Assembly (NCBI RefSeq): GCF_006385685.1
Contig: NZ_VFRP01000004.1
Span: forward strand, 124,001 to 188,000
Direction: 5' to 3'
Source of the DNA: Amaricoccus solimangrovi
GTDB lineage: Bacteria; Pseudomonadota; Alphaproteobacteria; Rhodobacterales; Rhodobacteraceae
Length of the DNA stretch: 64,000 bases
Shown: positions 1-8,126 of the stretch, piece after piece
Layout of the letters: the number at the start of each line of letters is the position of its first letter
How positions within the stretch are numbered: position 1 is the first letter of the stretch
The notes under the pieces: model-generated
What the model was told of the DNA's origin: nothing
Seen by the model: the letters and a program-made list of their open reading frames with translations, nothing else
Databases searched by the model: none
Made by a program: the position numbers and the translations under genes

Positions 1-120
1 GGAAAGACCGGAACTCACGCGAATTTCGGAGAAAAAGAGTCGGGATCCGATCGTCCGGCCCCCGCCCCTTTCCGTGAACTTCGACCTTGGTACCATGGCG
101 GGGACAGTCCGGAGGCCCTC

Positions 121-630
121 ATGACCCGTCTGAACCCCGCCCTGATTCTCGCCCTGACGTTCGCTCTGGTCCAGCCGGCCGCGGCGGAGGAGCTCTGGCA
201 GGGGCGCTCGGCCGCCTTCTTCGGGGCGCACTGGATCGATACGTCGACCGAGGGCGCGATCAACGGCCCGCGCGCGGACGAGACCGCGCGTGTCCGGATG
301 CTCGACGACTATATCGCCGAGGGGCTGAGGGCGGGCGGGCTCACGCTCGTCGATCTCGGCCCCGCGGAGGCGAAGCTGGCCGCGGTCAGGAACCCCGAAC
401 ATTGCAACGGCTGCGACGTGAGGATCGCGCGCGAGCTTGGCGCGGATTATTCCGTGGTCGCCGAGGTCCAGAAGGTCTCGAACCTGATCCTCGCGATCAA
501 CATCTACGTCCGCGACGCCGCGACCGGAGCGCAGCTGCGCGGCCAGGCGGTGGATATCCGCGGCAATACCGACGAGAGCTGGCGGCGCGGCGCGCGCTAC
601 ATCCTGAGGAACAACATCTTCGCGCAGTGA
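121..630 (+). CDS. Secreted DUF3280/DUF2380-like protein of the methanol oxidation cluster
   Basis: Predicted periplasmic protein of 169 aa with a signal peptide (residues 1 to about 22, ending QPAAA). The mature part carries a CxxC pair (C95, C98, in HCNGCDVR) and a compact alpha/beta region with LGADYSVVAEV, which resembles the DUF2380/DUF3280 proteins often found beside xoxF or mxaF genes. The start is set by GGAGG at 111-115, five bases before the ATG. It points towards the rhodanese gene and ends in a hairpin-rich convergent gap. No biochemical role is known to me; the CxxC could bind metal or form a disulfide. The family call rests on overall resemblance. Confidence 0.7.
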   Translation: MTRLNPALILALTFALVQPAAAEELWQGRSAAFFGAHWIDTSTEGAINGPRADETARVRMLDDYIAEGLRAGGLTLVDLGPAEAKLAAVRNPEHCNGCDVRIARELGADYSVVAEVQKVSNLILAINIYVRDAATGAQLRGQAVDIRGNTDESWRRGARYILRNNIFAQ

Positions 631-633
631 AAG

Positions 634-768
634 GCGTCCCTCCGGGACGCGGCGGAGCGGCCCTTTGGCCGCGAGTCCGGTTTCTCCCCGCCTGTTGGCG
701 GGGCCCCTCGCTCCGGAGCCTGACGGCTCCTGCGCGGACTGCCCGATAGATTTCATGCCCATATGAAA
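634..768. repeat. Array of short stem-loops between convergent genes
   Basis: Four perfect inverted repeats follow one another: 634-640/644-650 (GCGTCCC), 657-662/667-672 (GCGGCC), 686-692/697-703 (CCCCGCC) and 715-720/725-730 (GGAGCC). A fifth, weaker one (TTTCAT, 751-756/763-768) follows. Loops are 3 to 6 bases and no T-run follows any stem. The array may act as transcript ends or RNase barriers for both convergent genes; the function is inferred. Confidence 0.5.
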
Positions 769-838
769 CATGAGGAAGAAGCGAGCTTGAGGGGAGCACC
801 CGGCGGGGCGAACAGCCGGCGGGGTTTCGGCGCCGCGC

Positions 839-1546
839 TCAGGGCGCGGCGGGAGCGGGCCGGGCCGGATCGGGCGCGACATGAGGCCTGACGCGCTCGA
901 GCGGCCATCCTTGCGCGGCCCATCCGTCGGTGCCGGCGGGGTACCAGAAGATCCGGGCGTAACCCGTCTCCACCGCGCGTTTCGCGCCGTTCCAGGACAT
1001 CCAGCAGTCCTGCTTGCAGAAGAAGACCATGGGCGCGTCCATCCGCCCCCCCGAGAGTCCGGCGAGGGCGTCGAGGAAGTAGCGCTCCGTGGCGGGGTCG
1101 AGCGCGTCGTAGCCGGTGTTCGCGAGCCAGGTCGCGCCCGGGATCGTCTCGTGGGGCGGGTCGCGCCAGAGCGTGCCGGCCGGCAGGTTCGCGGGCCTGA
1201 CCGGAGTCGGAAGCAGGTCGACGAAGGGGATGCCGGCGCGCCAGAGCGCATGCGCCGCCGCGTCCCCGATCACCTCCGCGCCTTTCAGCGTCGCGGGAAC
1301 CGGCGAACGGTAGGGTTCGCCGTGATAGCTATCGGGCTCTGGAACCTCATCCGTCGCCGCCTCCGGCCGGGCGGCGGGCGGCTCCGCCTCCGCGCCGGCC
1401 GGGCGCGGGGGCGGCGGCGCGGCGGCGAGCCCCTCGCGCGCGGCGGGAGGCGGAACGCCCTCCTGCGCGGCGCGCGCGGCGGCGGGCGCGGCGAGGACGG
1501 CGAGGGCGCTCAGGCAGAGCGCGCCCGCCGTCCCCGCCCGGGTCAT
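839..1546 (-). CDS. PQQ-dependent catabolism-associated CXXCW-motif rhodanese-like protein
   Basis: Secreted 235-aa protein: signal peptide 1-27, a Pro/Ala-rich linker to about residue 68, then a rhodanese-like domain ending in the family signature CKQDCWMSW (C177, C181) followed by the conserved WYPAGTDGW. This matches the PQQ-associated CXXCW family found beside quinoprotein dehydrogenases. The ATG overlaps the xoxJ stop (ATGA at 1543-1546), so it is probably co-translated as the last gene of the xoxF-G-J transcript. The role is unproven; a periplasmic sulfur or redox function linked to quinoprotein maturation is suggested by family and context. An upstream extension in the same frame exists but lies inside xoxJ and has no ribosome site. 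Confidence 0.88.
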   Translation of the reverse strand: MTRAGTAGALCLSALAVLAAPAAARAAQEGVPPPAAREGLAAAPPPPRPAGAEAEPPAARPEAATDEVPEPDSYHGEPYRSPVPATLKGAEVIGDAAAHALWRAGIPFVDLLPTPVRPANLPAGTLWRDPPHETIPGATWLANTGYDALDPATERYFLDALAGLSGGRMDAPMVFFCKQDCWMSWNGAKRAVETGYARIFWYPAGTDGWAAQGWPLERVRPHVAPDPARPAPAAP

Positions 1547-2391
1547 TGCGTGACCTCCGGCTTCAGCGCCGTGCCCATGTCGTTGAGGAGCGGCACGCCC
1601 GCCTCGCGCAGGATCTCGTCGATCCGGGGCTGGACCTTGCGGAGCGTCGAGTTGAGCTCGCGCTTCCACACGTCCTCGCCGTTCCGCACGCCCATGGAGA
1701 CGCGGTAGAAGAGCCGGGGGGCGCCCTGGGGTTTCGGCTCCCCCACCAGCGGCGTGAGCTTCAGCGGCGCGCCCGACTGCTTGACGAGCGGCCCGGCGAC
1801 CGGCCCCCACATCACGGCGATGTCGAGTTCGCCGGCTTCGAGCGCCCTCAGCATGTCCTCGTTCGGGCTCTCCACCCTCCGGTCGACCTGGAGGTTGTAG
1901 CCCCGCACGGTCTTGAGGAGCCCGTAATGCGCGAGATAGCTCGCCGGCGGGGTGCCGGCGATCACGCCGATCCGGCGGCCCCGGAGCCGGGGATCGGCGA
2001 GGGTCGTCACGTCGGCGAGGTCGCTGTCCTCCCGCGCGACCAGCGCGTAGGCCGAGGTATAGTAGGCGTTGGTCGTCATCACCATGTCCTCGCCCTGGGC
2101 GTAGCCGATGATGACGTCGCAATTGTAACCGAGCAGCGTGCGGCGCACGAAGCCCATCGCCATCGGCGACCAGAAGTACTGGAGCGGCCGGTCGAGGGTT
2201 TCCGCCATCAGCTCCGCGATCCGGTTCTCGAAACCCGTCCCGTCCTTGTCGCTCTCTGGCGCGTTGGCGGGATCGGCGCAGACGCGGAAGGCGGTGCGCG
2301 ACACCAGATCCGTGGGCTGGGCCGCGAGCGGCCCGCCGATCAGCAGCAGCGCCGCCGCGAGGGCGGCGGCGGGGCTAGCCCATGCAGGCAT
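1543..2391 (-). CDS. xoxJ: XoxJ-type periplasmic substrate-binding-like protein
   Basis: 282-aa periplasmic protein of the quinoprotein dehydrogenase-associated ABC substrate-binding family (XoxJ/MoxJ). Signal peptide is residues 1-25; the mature N-terminus has the typical FRVCADPANAP, followed by a bilobed binding-protein fold. XoxJ is thought to help activate or mature XoxF rather than import a solute, and no ABC permease is nearby. The chosen ATG lies inside the 3' end of xoxG (17-base overlap), and a longer upstream frame would lack a signal peptide at its start. Third gene of xoxF-xoxG-xoxJ-rhodanese. Confidence 0.93.
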   Translation of the reverse strand: MPAWASPAAALAAALLLIGGPLAAQPTDLVSRTAFRVCADPANAPESDKDGTGFENRIAELMAETLDRPLQYFWSPMAMGFVRRTLLGYNCDVIIGYAQGEDMVMTTNAYYTSAYALVAREDSDLADVTTLADPRLRGRRIGVIAGTPPASYLAHYGLLKTVRGYNLQVDRRVESPNEDMLRALEAGELDIAVMWGPVAGPLVKQSGAPLKLTPLVGEPKPQGAPRLFYRVSMGVRNGEDVWKRELNSTLRKVQPRIDEILREAGVPLLNDMGTALKPEVTQ

Positions 2392-2908
2392 CTTCTTGCT
2401 CTTTGTAGGCGTCGGGCTTGTCGGCGCGCTTCGCCGGCCGGCCGCGCGGAATCGCATCCATGCCCATCGCCTTGAGATAGACGTAGATGTCGTCGAGGTA
2501 GCACATGACGTTCTTGTTGTCGCCGAAGGAGGGCATCACCAGGTTGCCCTGCTGCTTGCCGCCGGCGACGATGCCGAGCACGTCGTAATAGTCGAGCCGG
2601 AGCATGGATTTCGCCAGCGCCGGCGCGTAGGTCGAGCCCTGGCCGTCCGGACCGTGGCAGACGAAGCATTCCGAATTGTAGCGCCGGAAGCCGGAGAAGG
2701 TGTACCAGTCGACGGTGCCGTCCTCCTGGACCTTGAAGGTGGGGATATCCTCCTTCGTGAACCACTTCCCGTCGACCTCGTGATCGGCGGTGATGTTGCT
2801 CTCGATCTGCTCCGGCGTGAGCTTCACCTCCTGCGCCGAGGCCGCCTGGGCGAGCCCGAGCGCGGCGAGGGCGGAAAGTGCGATGGATGCCGATTTGGCA
2901 TGGATCAT
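2375..2908 (-). CDS. xoxG: XoxG cytochrome c, electron acceptor of XoxF
   Basis: 177-aa periplasmic c-type cytochrome (cL class) that takes electrons from the methanol dehydrogenase PQQ. Signal peptide residues 1-26 (LAQAASAQ). The single haem site is CFVCH at 81-85, and LVMPSFGDN supplies the likely axial Met (M125). The C-terminus includes two further Cys (C136, C175). Start ATG chosen for its GGAGG (2917-2921 on the plus strand as CCTCC). It lies 201 bases downstream of xoxF, behind two stem-loops, and overlaps xoxJ. Confidence 0.93.
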   Translation of the reverse strand: MIHAKSASIALSALAALGLAQAASAQEVKLTPEQIESNITADHEVDGKWFTKEDIPTFKVQEDGTVDWYTFSGFRRYNSECFVCHGPDGQGSTYAPALAKSMLRLDYYDVLGIVAGGKQQGNLVMPSFGDNKNVMCYLDDIYVYLKAMGMDAIPRGRPAKRADKPDAYKEQEDACMG

Positions 2909-2916
2909 CAAATGGT

Positions 2917-2959
2917 CCTCCAAGACCCTGCTTGTGTAGGTTGGGTTTCGACAGGGTCT
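2917..2959 (-). promoter_or_regulatory. Stem-loop abutting the xoxG ribosome-binding site
   Basis: A perfect 8-bp inverted repeat (AGACCCTG at 2923-2930 with CAGGGTCT at 2952-2959, 21-base loop) ends one base before the xoxG Shine-Dalgarno (2917-2921). It may protect the 3' piece of a processed xoxFG transcript or modulate xoxG translation relative to xoxF. Structure is seen; role is inferred. Confidence 0.45.
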
Positions 2960-2999
2960 GCGCCCCTTGAAACGGTTCGAGGCCTGGCCGTTCCAAGCA

Positions 3000-3032
3000 A
3001 GAGGGCGAAACACCGGGTGTGTCCCGCCCCCT
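3000..3032 (-). other. Intercistronic hairpin between xoxF and xoxG
   Basis: Arms at 3000-3007 and 3025-3032 pair over 8 bp with one G-T, with an inner ACAC/GTGT stem. No T-run follows on the minus strand, so a processing or stabilising hairpin fits better than a full terminator. Such a structure could set the xoxF to xoxG ratio. Confidence 0.35.
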
Positions 3033-3109
3033 TCCGGTCCGCTGCCTCAAGGTCCGGGCGCGCCGCTACTCCCCAAGCGCGTGCCCGCCCGAACCTCGAT
3101 GCCGGAAGC

Positions 3110-4918
3110 TCAGCTGTCCGGCAGCGAGAAGACCGTCAGCTGGCCGCCGAGGGCGGTGTAGTCGCTGAGGGCCGAGTAGCCGCCCACGGCGCCGAGGCCT
3201 TCGTTGGGGTTCGTGAGACCGGCCGCGAGGCCGATGCCGGCCCAGCCGCCGACGCCCGAGAGGACCGCGACGTACTGCTTGCCGCCGTGCTCGTAGGTCA
3301 TCACGTTGCCGATGATGCCCGAGGGGGTCTTGAACTTGTAGAGTTCCTTGCCCGTCTCGGCGTCCACCGCCTTCAGATAGCCTTCGAGCGTGCCGTAGAA
3401 CACGACGTCGCCCGCGGTCGCCAGCGCGCCCGACCAGACCGAGAACTGCTCGGGGATCGACCACTTGATCTCGCCCTTCGTCGCGTCCCAGGCGATGAAG
3501 TTGCCCATGCCGCCATGGCTGTTCGGCGCGGGATACATCGAGAGGGTGGCGCCGACATAGGGCTGGCCGGCGGTGTAGCTCACGCGGAACGGCTCGTAAT
3601 CCATGCAGACGTGGTTGGTCGGCACGTAGAAGAGCGAGGTCTTCGGCGAGAAGGAGGCGGGCTGCTGGTCCTTGGTGCCGAGCGCGGCCGGGCAGATGCC
3701 GGTCGTGTTCTCGTCCTCGCCATTGGCCTCGGTCGAGAATTCCTTCACCACGGCCGGGCGGCCGAAGGTCTCGGAATCGCGGTTCATGTCGACGCCGGTG
3801 GTCCAGTTCACCGCCGGGTCGTACTTCTCCGCCACCAGCAGGTCGCCGTTCTCGCGGTTCAGCGTGTAGGCGATGCCGTTACGGTCGAAGTGGACGAGAG
3901 CCTTGGTGTCCTTGCCGTCGATGTTGAGGTCGGCGAGGATCATCTCGTTGACGCCGTCGTAGTCCCATTCGTCATGGGGCGTCATCTGGTAGACCCATTT
4001 CGCCACGCCGGTATCGGCGTCGCGGGCGAAGATGGTCATCGACCACTTGTTGTCACCCGGGCGCTGCGACGGGTTCCAGGTCGAGGGGTTGCCCGAGCCG
4101 TAGTAGATCAGGTTCAGGTCGGGATCGTAGGAATACCAGCCCCAGGTGGCGCCGCCGCCGATCTTCCACTGGTCGCCTTCCCAGCTCGAGATCGAGCTGT
4201 CCTTGCCGACCGGCTTGCCGAGCGCGGTGGTCTTCTCCGGGTCGAACAGCAGCTGATCGTCGGTGCCGACCGAATAGGCCCGCCAAGCCATCGAGCCGTC
4301 CTTGATGTTGTAGGCGGTCACGTGGCCCTGCACGCCGAATTCGCCGCCCGAGATCGAGACGAGCAGCTTGTCCTTGAAGGGCATCGTGGTCGCGGTCGCG
4401 GTCTCGCCCTTGGCGGGATCGCCGTTCTTCACGCTCCACTTCACCTCGCCGGTCTTGGCGTCGAGCGCCACGACGGTCGTGTCGGCCTGGCTGAGGAAGA
4501 CCATCCCGTCGGCGTAGGAGAGGCCGCGGTTCACGGTGTCGCAGCACATCACGCCGATGACGTTCGGATCCTGCTGCGGTTCGTACTTCCAGAGGATCTT
4601 GCCGTCGTTGTTGAGGTCGAGCGCGTAGACCGTGTTCGGGAACGGCGCGTGGACGTACATCACGTCGCCGATCACCAGCGGCGAGCCCTCATGGCCGCGC
4701 AGCACGCCGGTGGAGAAGGTCCAGGCCGGGCGCAGGTCCTTGACGTTGTCCTTGGTGATCTGATCGAGCGTCGAATAGCGATGGTTCGCGTAGTCGCCGG
4801 TCTGGATCGCCCAGTTCTTCGCGTCGCCGATCGCCTCCTGGGTGCTTTCGTTGGCGAACGCGCCGAGACTGCCCGAGAGCATCAGGGCGGCCGCGGCCGG
4901 CAGTGCGTATCTGATCAT
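3110..4918 (-). CDS. xoxF: Lanthanide-dependent PQQ methanol dehydrogenase XoxF
   Basis: Periplasmic quinoprotein alcohol dehydrogenase (602 aa, usual length for the family) oxidising methanol, with electrons going to XoxG. It has a signal peptide (1-22) and the eight-bladed propeller with repeated W-motifs. The active-site vicinal disulfide is C125-C126 (VMCCDTV). Expected metal and catalytic residues are E193, N277, D319 and D321 in HDEWDYDG. The extra Asp two residues after the catalytic Asp is the hallmark of lanthanide-using XoxF; calcium-type MxaF has Ala there. GGGAGG just before the ATG at 4918 favours this start over one 27 bases upstream. First gene of the xoxFGJ-rhodanese unit; no MxaI-like small subunit is seen. 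Confidence 0.97.
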   Translation of the reverse strand: MIRYALPAAAALMLSGSLGAFANESTQEAIGDAKNWAIQTGDYANHRYSTLDQITKDNVKDLRPAWTFSTGVLRGHEGSPLVIGDVMYVHAPFPNTVYALDLNNDGKILWKYEPQQDPNVIGVMCCDTVNRGLSYADGMVFLSQADTTVVALDAKTGEVKWSVKNGDPAKGETATATTMPFKDKLLVSISGGEFGVQGHVTAYNIKDGSMAWRAYSVGTDDQLLFDPEKTTALGKPVGKDSSISSWEGDQWKIGGGATWGWYSYDPDLNLIYYGSGNPSTWNPSQRPGDNKWSMTIFARDADTGVAKWVYQMTPHDEWDYDGVNEMILADLNIDGKDTKALVHFDRNGIAYTLNRENGDLLVAEKYDPAVNWTTGVDMNRDSETFGRPAVVKEFSTEANGEDENTTGICPAALGTKDQQPASFSPKTSLFYVPTNHVCMDYEPFRVSYTAGQPYVGATLSMYPAPNSHGGMGNFIAWDATKGEIKWSIPEQFSVWSGALATAGDVVFYGTLEGYLKAVDAETGKELYKFKTPSGIIGNVMTYEHGGKQYVAVLSGVGGWAGIGLAAGLTNPNEGLGAVGGYSALSDYTALGGQLTVFSLPDS

Positions 4919-4981
4919 ATAACCCTCCCACTGGGTTGTTTTCATCGGCCTTGGGAGGAGGGTACGCCAGTCACTCCGCCA

Positions 4982-4995
4982 TCACCCGCGGGTGA
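4982..4995. promoter_or_regulatory. 14-bp perfect palindrome in the xoxF leader
   Basis: TCACCCGCGGGTGA is perfectly self-complementary and lies 64-77 bases before the xoxF start codon, downstream of the predicted promoter. It could be an operator or an RNA hairpin; the sequence alone does not decide. Confidence 0.4.
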
Positions 4996-5080
4996 CAGAG
5001 CGCGACTGACCGGGGCGATTCCTCCGCCTGAAAGACACTTTCCTCCCTGAGAGGAGGCCCTTTCTTATCGTTCTTGCAGG

Positions 5081-5111
5081 CATATAAATGCCCGCTCGCG
5101 GAGCCGGTCAA
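5081..5111 (-). promoter_or_regulatory. xoxF: Candidate sigma-70 promoter of xoxF
   Basis: On the minus strand a TTGACC -35 (5106-5111) is followed after 17-19 bases by TTTATATG (5081-5088), the most AT-rich spot in the 483-base gap 4919-5401. Transcription from here would give a leader of roughly 155 bases. The -10 match is only moderate. Confidence 0.45.
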
Positions 5112-5127
5112 TAACAAAGCCTCGGCA

Positions 5128-5154
5128 TTGGCATAAAGTAGTACCCCATGCCAA
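5128..5154. promoter_or_regulatory. Inverted repeat upstream of the xoxF promoter
   Basis: TTGGCAT (5128-5134) and ATGCCAA (5148-5154) form a perfect 7-bp inverted repeat with a 13-base spacer, 17 bases upstream of the candidate -35. The position suits an activator such as the response regulator at 11558-12271, but the link is inferred. Confidence 0.45.
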
Positions 5155-5288
5155 GGGAGGCGTCCCGAGTCGCGCAATCCCGCGACCGCGACGGCGTAAC
5201 GTCTTGTTAAGAAAGGATTTCCGGAGGAGGCCGCGCGGATCGCGCGGAGCGCTTCCCCGCGCCGTCGGAAGTCGGCTCCGGGGAGATG

Positions 5289-5392
5289 GCCTTCCCGCGA
5301 AGGCCGGGCGGGGCGGCCGGAAGAGCGGCCCCGCCCCCCGCCCGGACAGCGGCCCGGGCGGAGGAGGATGACCCCGCGCGCGGCGCGGGGTC
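5289..5392 (-). terminator. Tandem hairpins after the glutathione-formaldehyde dehydrogenase gene
   Basis: Four inverted repeats follow the gene ending at 5402: 5370-5378/5384-5392 (GACCCCGCG, 9 bp, starting 9 bases past the stop), 5338-5345/5354-5361 (CCGCCCGG), 5307-5313/5329-5335 (GGCGGGG) and 5289-5294/5299-5304 (GCCTTC). There is no T-run. The array probably separates this transcript from xoxF downstream on the same strand. Confidence 0.5.
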
Positions 5393-5401
5393 GGGGGCGG
5401 A

Positions 5402-6532
<1,131 letters not shown>

Positions 6533-6555
6533 GGCTTCCTCCGATTGGCCTTCCG

Positions 6556-6579
6556 GTGGCCGGCGCGCGCGCCGGCCAC
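6556..6579. promoter_or_regulatory. 24-bp perfect palindrome in the frmA leader
   Basis: The half-site GTGGCCGGCGCG (6556-6567) is followed at once by its exact complement (6568-6579), 24-47 bases before the frmA start. A nearby GGTTGTAACC on the minus strand is a second small inverted repeat. This may be a regulator site or a leader hairpin. Confidence 0.45.
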
Positions 6580-6693
6580 ATGCGCGCCGACAATCGGGCC
6601 GCGCACGTCCGGTTACAACCTTATTCCGGCCTCCGCCGATAGGACTTTGGTCCGAAACCGAGGCGGCCGGAGGACGTCCCGGCCCCGGGAGGC

Positions 6694-6909
6694 TCAGACG
6701 TCGATCTCGCGCCGGCTCGACTCCTCGCATTTCCAGGACACGATCGTGAAGGCGGGATGTTCGCGCGCCCAGGTCGCGAGTTCGGGCTGGGCGCGCATGA
6801 AGCAGGAGGTCCCGGAGGCGGCCTCTCCCTCCCAAACGTAGCTCAGGATCTTCTGCTCGCAGGTCCGGGGTTCGGCCTTGAGGCAGGCGACGAAGACGAG
6901 TTCGATCAT
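6694..6909 (-). CDS. Small four-cysteine protein, MIEL family, copy A
   Basis: 71-aa protein of unknown function that is not random: it shares a full-length pattern with the protein at 7687-7920 and with the first 48 residues of the metallohydrolase at 8127-9146. The common pattern is MIEL, C9, C17, a third Cys (C36), then W-x4-P-x6-W-x-C (W47, P52, W59, C61). No signal peptide is evident, so it may be cytoplasmic. GGGAG lies five bases before the ATG at 6909. It is divergent from the secreted protein at 7047 and upstream of frmA. Four conserved Cys suggest metal binding or disulfides. Confidence 0.72.
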   Translation of the reverse strand: MIELVFVACLKAEPRTCEQKILSYVWEGEAASGTSCFMRAQPELATWAREHPAFTIVSWKCEESSRREIDV

Positions 6910-7046
6910 GCTGTGCTCCCATGGCCGCGCCCGCGCGGGCACGGCCCCGGCGCGGACTCGGTCGCCAAAAGGTCAGTCTTGACCAGAGCGGCGCCATGAA
7001 CAAGTCAGGAGAAGCTGCGACGAACCGCGCGCCAAGGAGGAAACCC

Positions 7047-7673
7047 ATGCCAGCGAAATCCGGCCGAGCCTCGCTCGCGGCCCTGACGGCCCTCGCCCTC
7101 GGCCTCCCGCTCGCGGCCGGGCCCGCCCGCGCGGCGGACCAGAGCGACCCGGACTGGCCCTGCGTCCAGCGCAAGGTGCCCTCGCTCTCGATGGGGCAGA
7201 TGTGGGCGGGTCCGCCGGCGGAGGGCGACTGGCAAGAGGATCCCGAGATCGCCCGGCTCGCCGGGGTGATGGCGGCGCGGCGGACCACGCTCGACGAGGT
7301 GAAGGCGCTCGCCGGGGACTACGCCGCGAAGCTCGACCCGGACGCGCGGCCGGGCCGGATGGCGCTGCTCTTCCAGGGGGTGCTCGACCGGATCAATTCC
7401 GAGCGGGCCGACGTGATGAGCGGCATCAGCCGCTACGCGCATCACCAGATCGAGCTCTCCGACGGCGTGAAGGCGGAGGAGGCCGCGCTCGCCGCGCTCA
7501 AGGCCGATCCGAAGGCGGATCCCGACAAGGTCGAGGAGGCGCAGGACAAGCTGAACTGGAACATCCGCGTCTACCGCGAGCGCGCGCAGTCGCTCACCTA
7601 TGTCTGCGAGACCCCTGTCCTGCTCGAACAGCGCGCCTTCGCGATCGCGCGGATCCTGGCCGAGATCGCGTAG
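7047..7673 (+). CDS. Secreted helical protein of unknown function in the methylotrophy cluster
   Basis: 208-aa predicted periplasmic protein. The start is fixed by a strong AAGGAGG (7034-7040), and a clear signal peptide runs to about residue 29 ([10 protein letters not shown]). The mature N-terminus has [16 protein letters not shown]39 can pair with the only other Cys, C187 (TYVCETP). The rest is almost all helix and likely coiled-coil (about 105-208), rich in Glu, Lys and Ala. It sits alone on the plus strand between the two small Cys proteins, both encoded on the opposite strand. I do not recognise a characterised family; the location argues for a part in XoxF-linked periplasmic oxidation. 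Confidence 0.75.
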   Translation: MPAKSGRASLAALTALALGLPLAAGPARAADQSDPDWPCVQRKVPSLSMGQMWAGPPAEGDWQEDPEIARLAGVMAARRTTLDEVKALAGDYAAKLDPDARPGRMALLFQGVLDRINSERADVMSGISRYAHHQIELSDGVKAEEAALAALKADPKADPDKVEEAQDKLNWNIRVYRERAQSLTYVCETPVLLEQRAFAIARILAEIA

Positions 7674-7686
7674 GGCCGCCCGCGTC

Positions 7687-7920
7687 TCAGAGCGGCGGCT
7701 GGGCCAGCGGATCGTTGCGCTCCGCCACGCTCTCCCGCATCTCGCGGCAGCGCCACTTGGCGATGCTGCGCTCGGGATGGGAGTTGACCCAGGAGGCCAG
7801 CTCCGGCTGCGCCTGATACATGCAGAGCGCGGCGCTGGCCGCCGGCATGAATTTCACGACCTTTTCCTGGCAATCGGCGGGGTCCGTTCGCAGGCAGGCA
7901 AGAAAAACGAGCTCAATCAT
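7687..7920 (-). CDS. Small four-cysteine protein, MIEL family, copy B
   Basis: 77-aa paralogue of the 6694-6909 protein. Both start MIELVF and share AQPELA, with Cys at 9, 17, 33 and 58 here and the W44-x4-P49-x6-W56-x-C58 tail. A hydrophilic C-terminal extension of about 19 residues (ERNDPLAQPPL end) is unique to this copy. AAGGGA precedes the ATG. It is downstream of the metallohydrolase on the same strand after a 206-base gap with its own promoter-like elements, and it meets the 7047-7673 gene tail to tail. Function unknown. Confidence 0.72.
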   Translation of the reverse strand: MIELVFLACLRTDPADCQEKVVKFMPAASAALCMYQAQPELASWVNSHPERSIAKWRCREMRESVAERNDPLAQPPL

Positions 7921-8038
7921 TGTCTATCCCTTGACGTTATTGAGAGTTGCCCGCCGAAGCGGCCAATTCCGGGTCAACGGGCTCCCTCCCAGGGAGAATC
8001 TTGAATGATCTTTTAGGTTGTTCACGCCTTGAGCGATT

Positions 8039-8096
8039 ATGCCAAGACTTCTACGACTAATGTCCTATTGTATCCCGAATCACCCCGGGCCACCAA
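8039..8096 (-). promoter_or_regulatory. Candidate promoter and TTGGCAT half-site before small Cys protein B
   Basis: The 7921-8126 gap is visibly lower in GC. On the minus strand TTGGTG (8091-8096), 18 bases and TACAAT (8067-8072) make a plausible promoter. ATGCCAA at 8039-8045 is the same 7-mer as the xoxF inverted repeat. Low confidence because both elements are short. Confidence 0.35.
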
Positions 8097-8126
8097 GCGC
8101 ATTCTTTGCTGCGCTGCAAAAAAGAA

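Noticed and set aside
2138-5050. A 970-codon open frame on the plus strand across xoxJ, xoxG and xoxF
   Set aside because: It is antisense to three strongly supported genes, is low in complexity (Arg, Val, His, Gly rich), and has no domain. GC-rich DNA yields such frames by default.
5106-5154. Sigma-54 promoter at the TTGGCAT of the xoxF upstream region
   Set aside because: TGGCAT is not followed by a GC at the required -12 spacing, so the consensus is not met.
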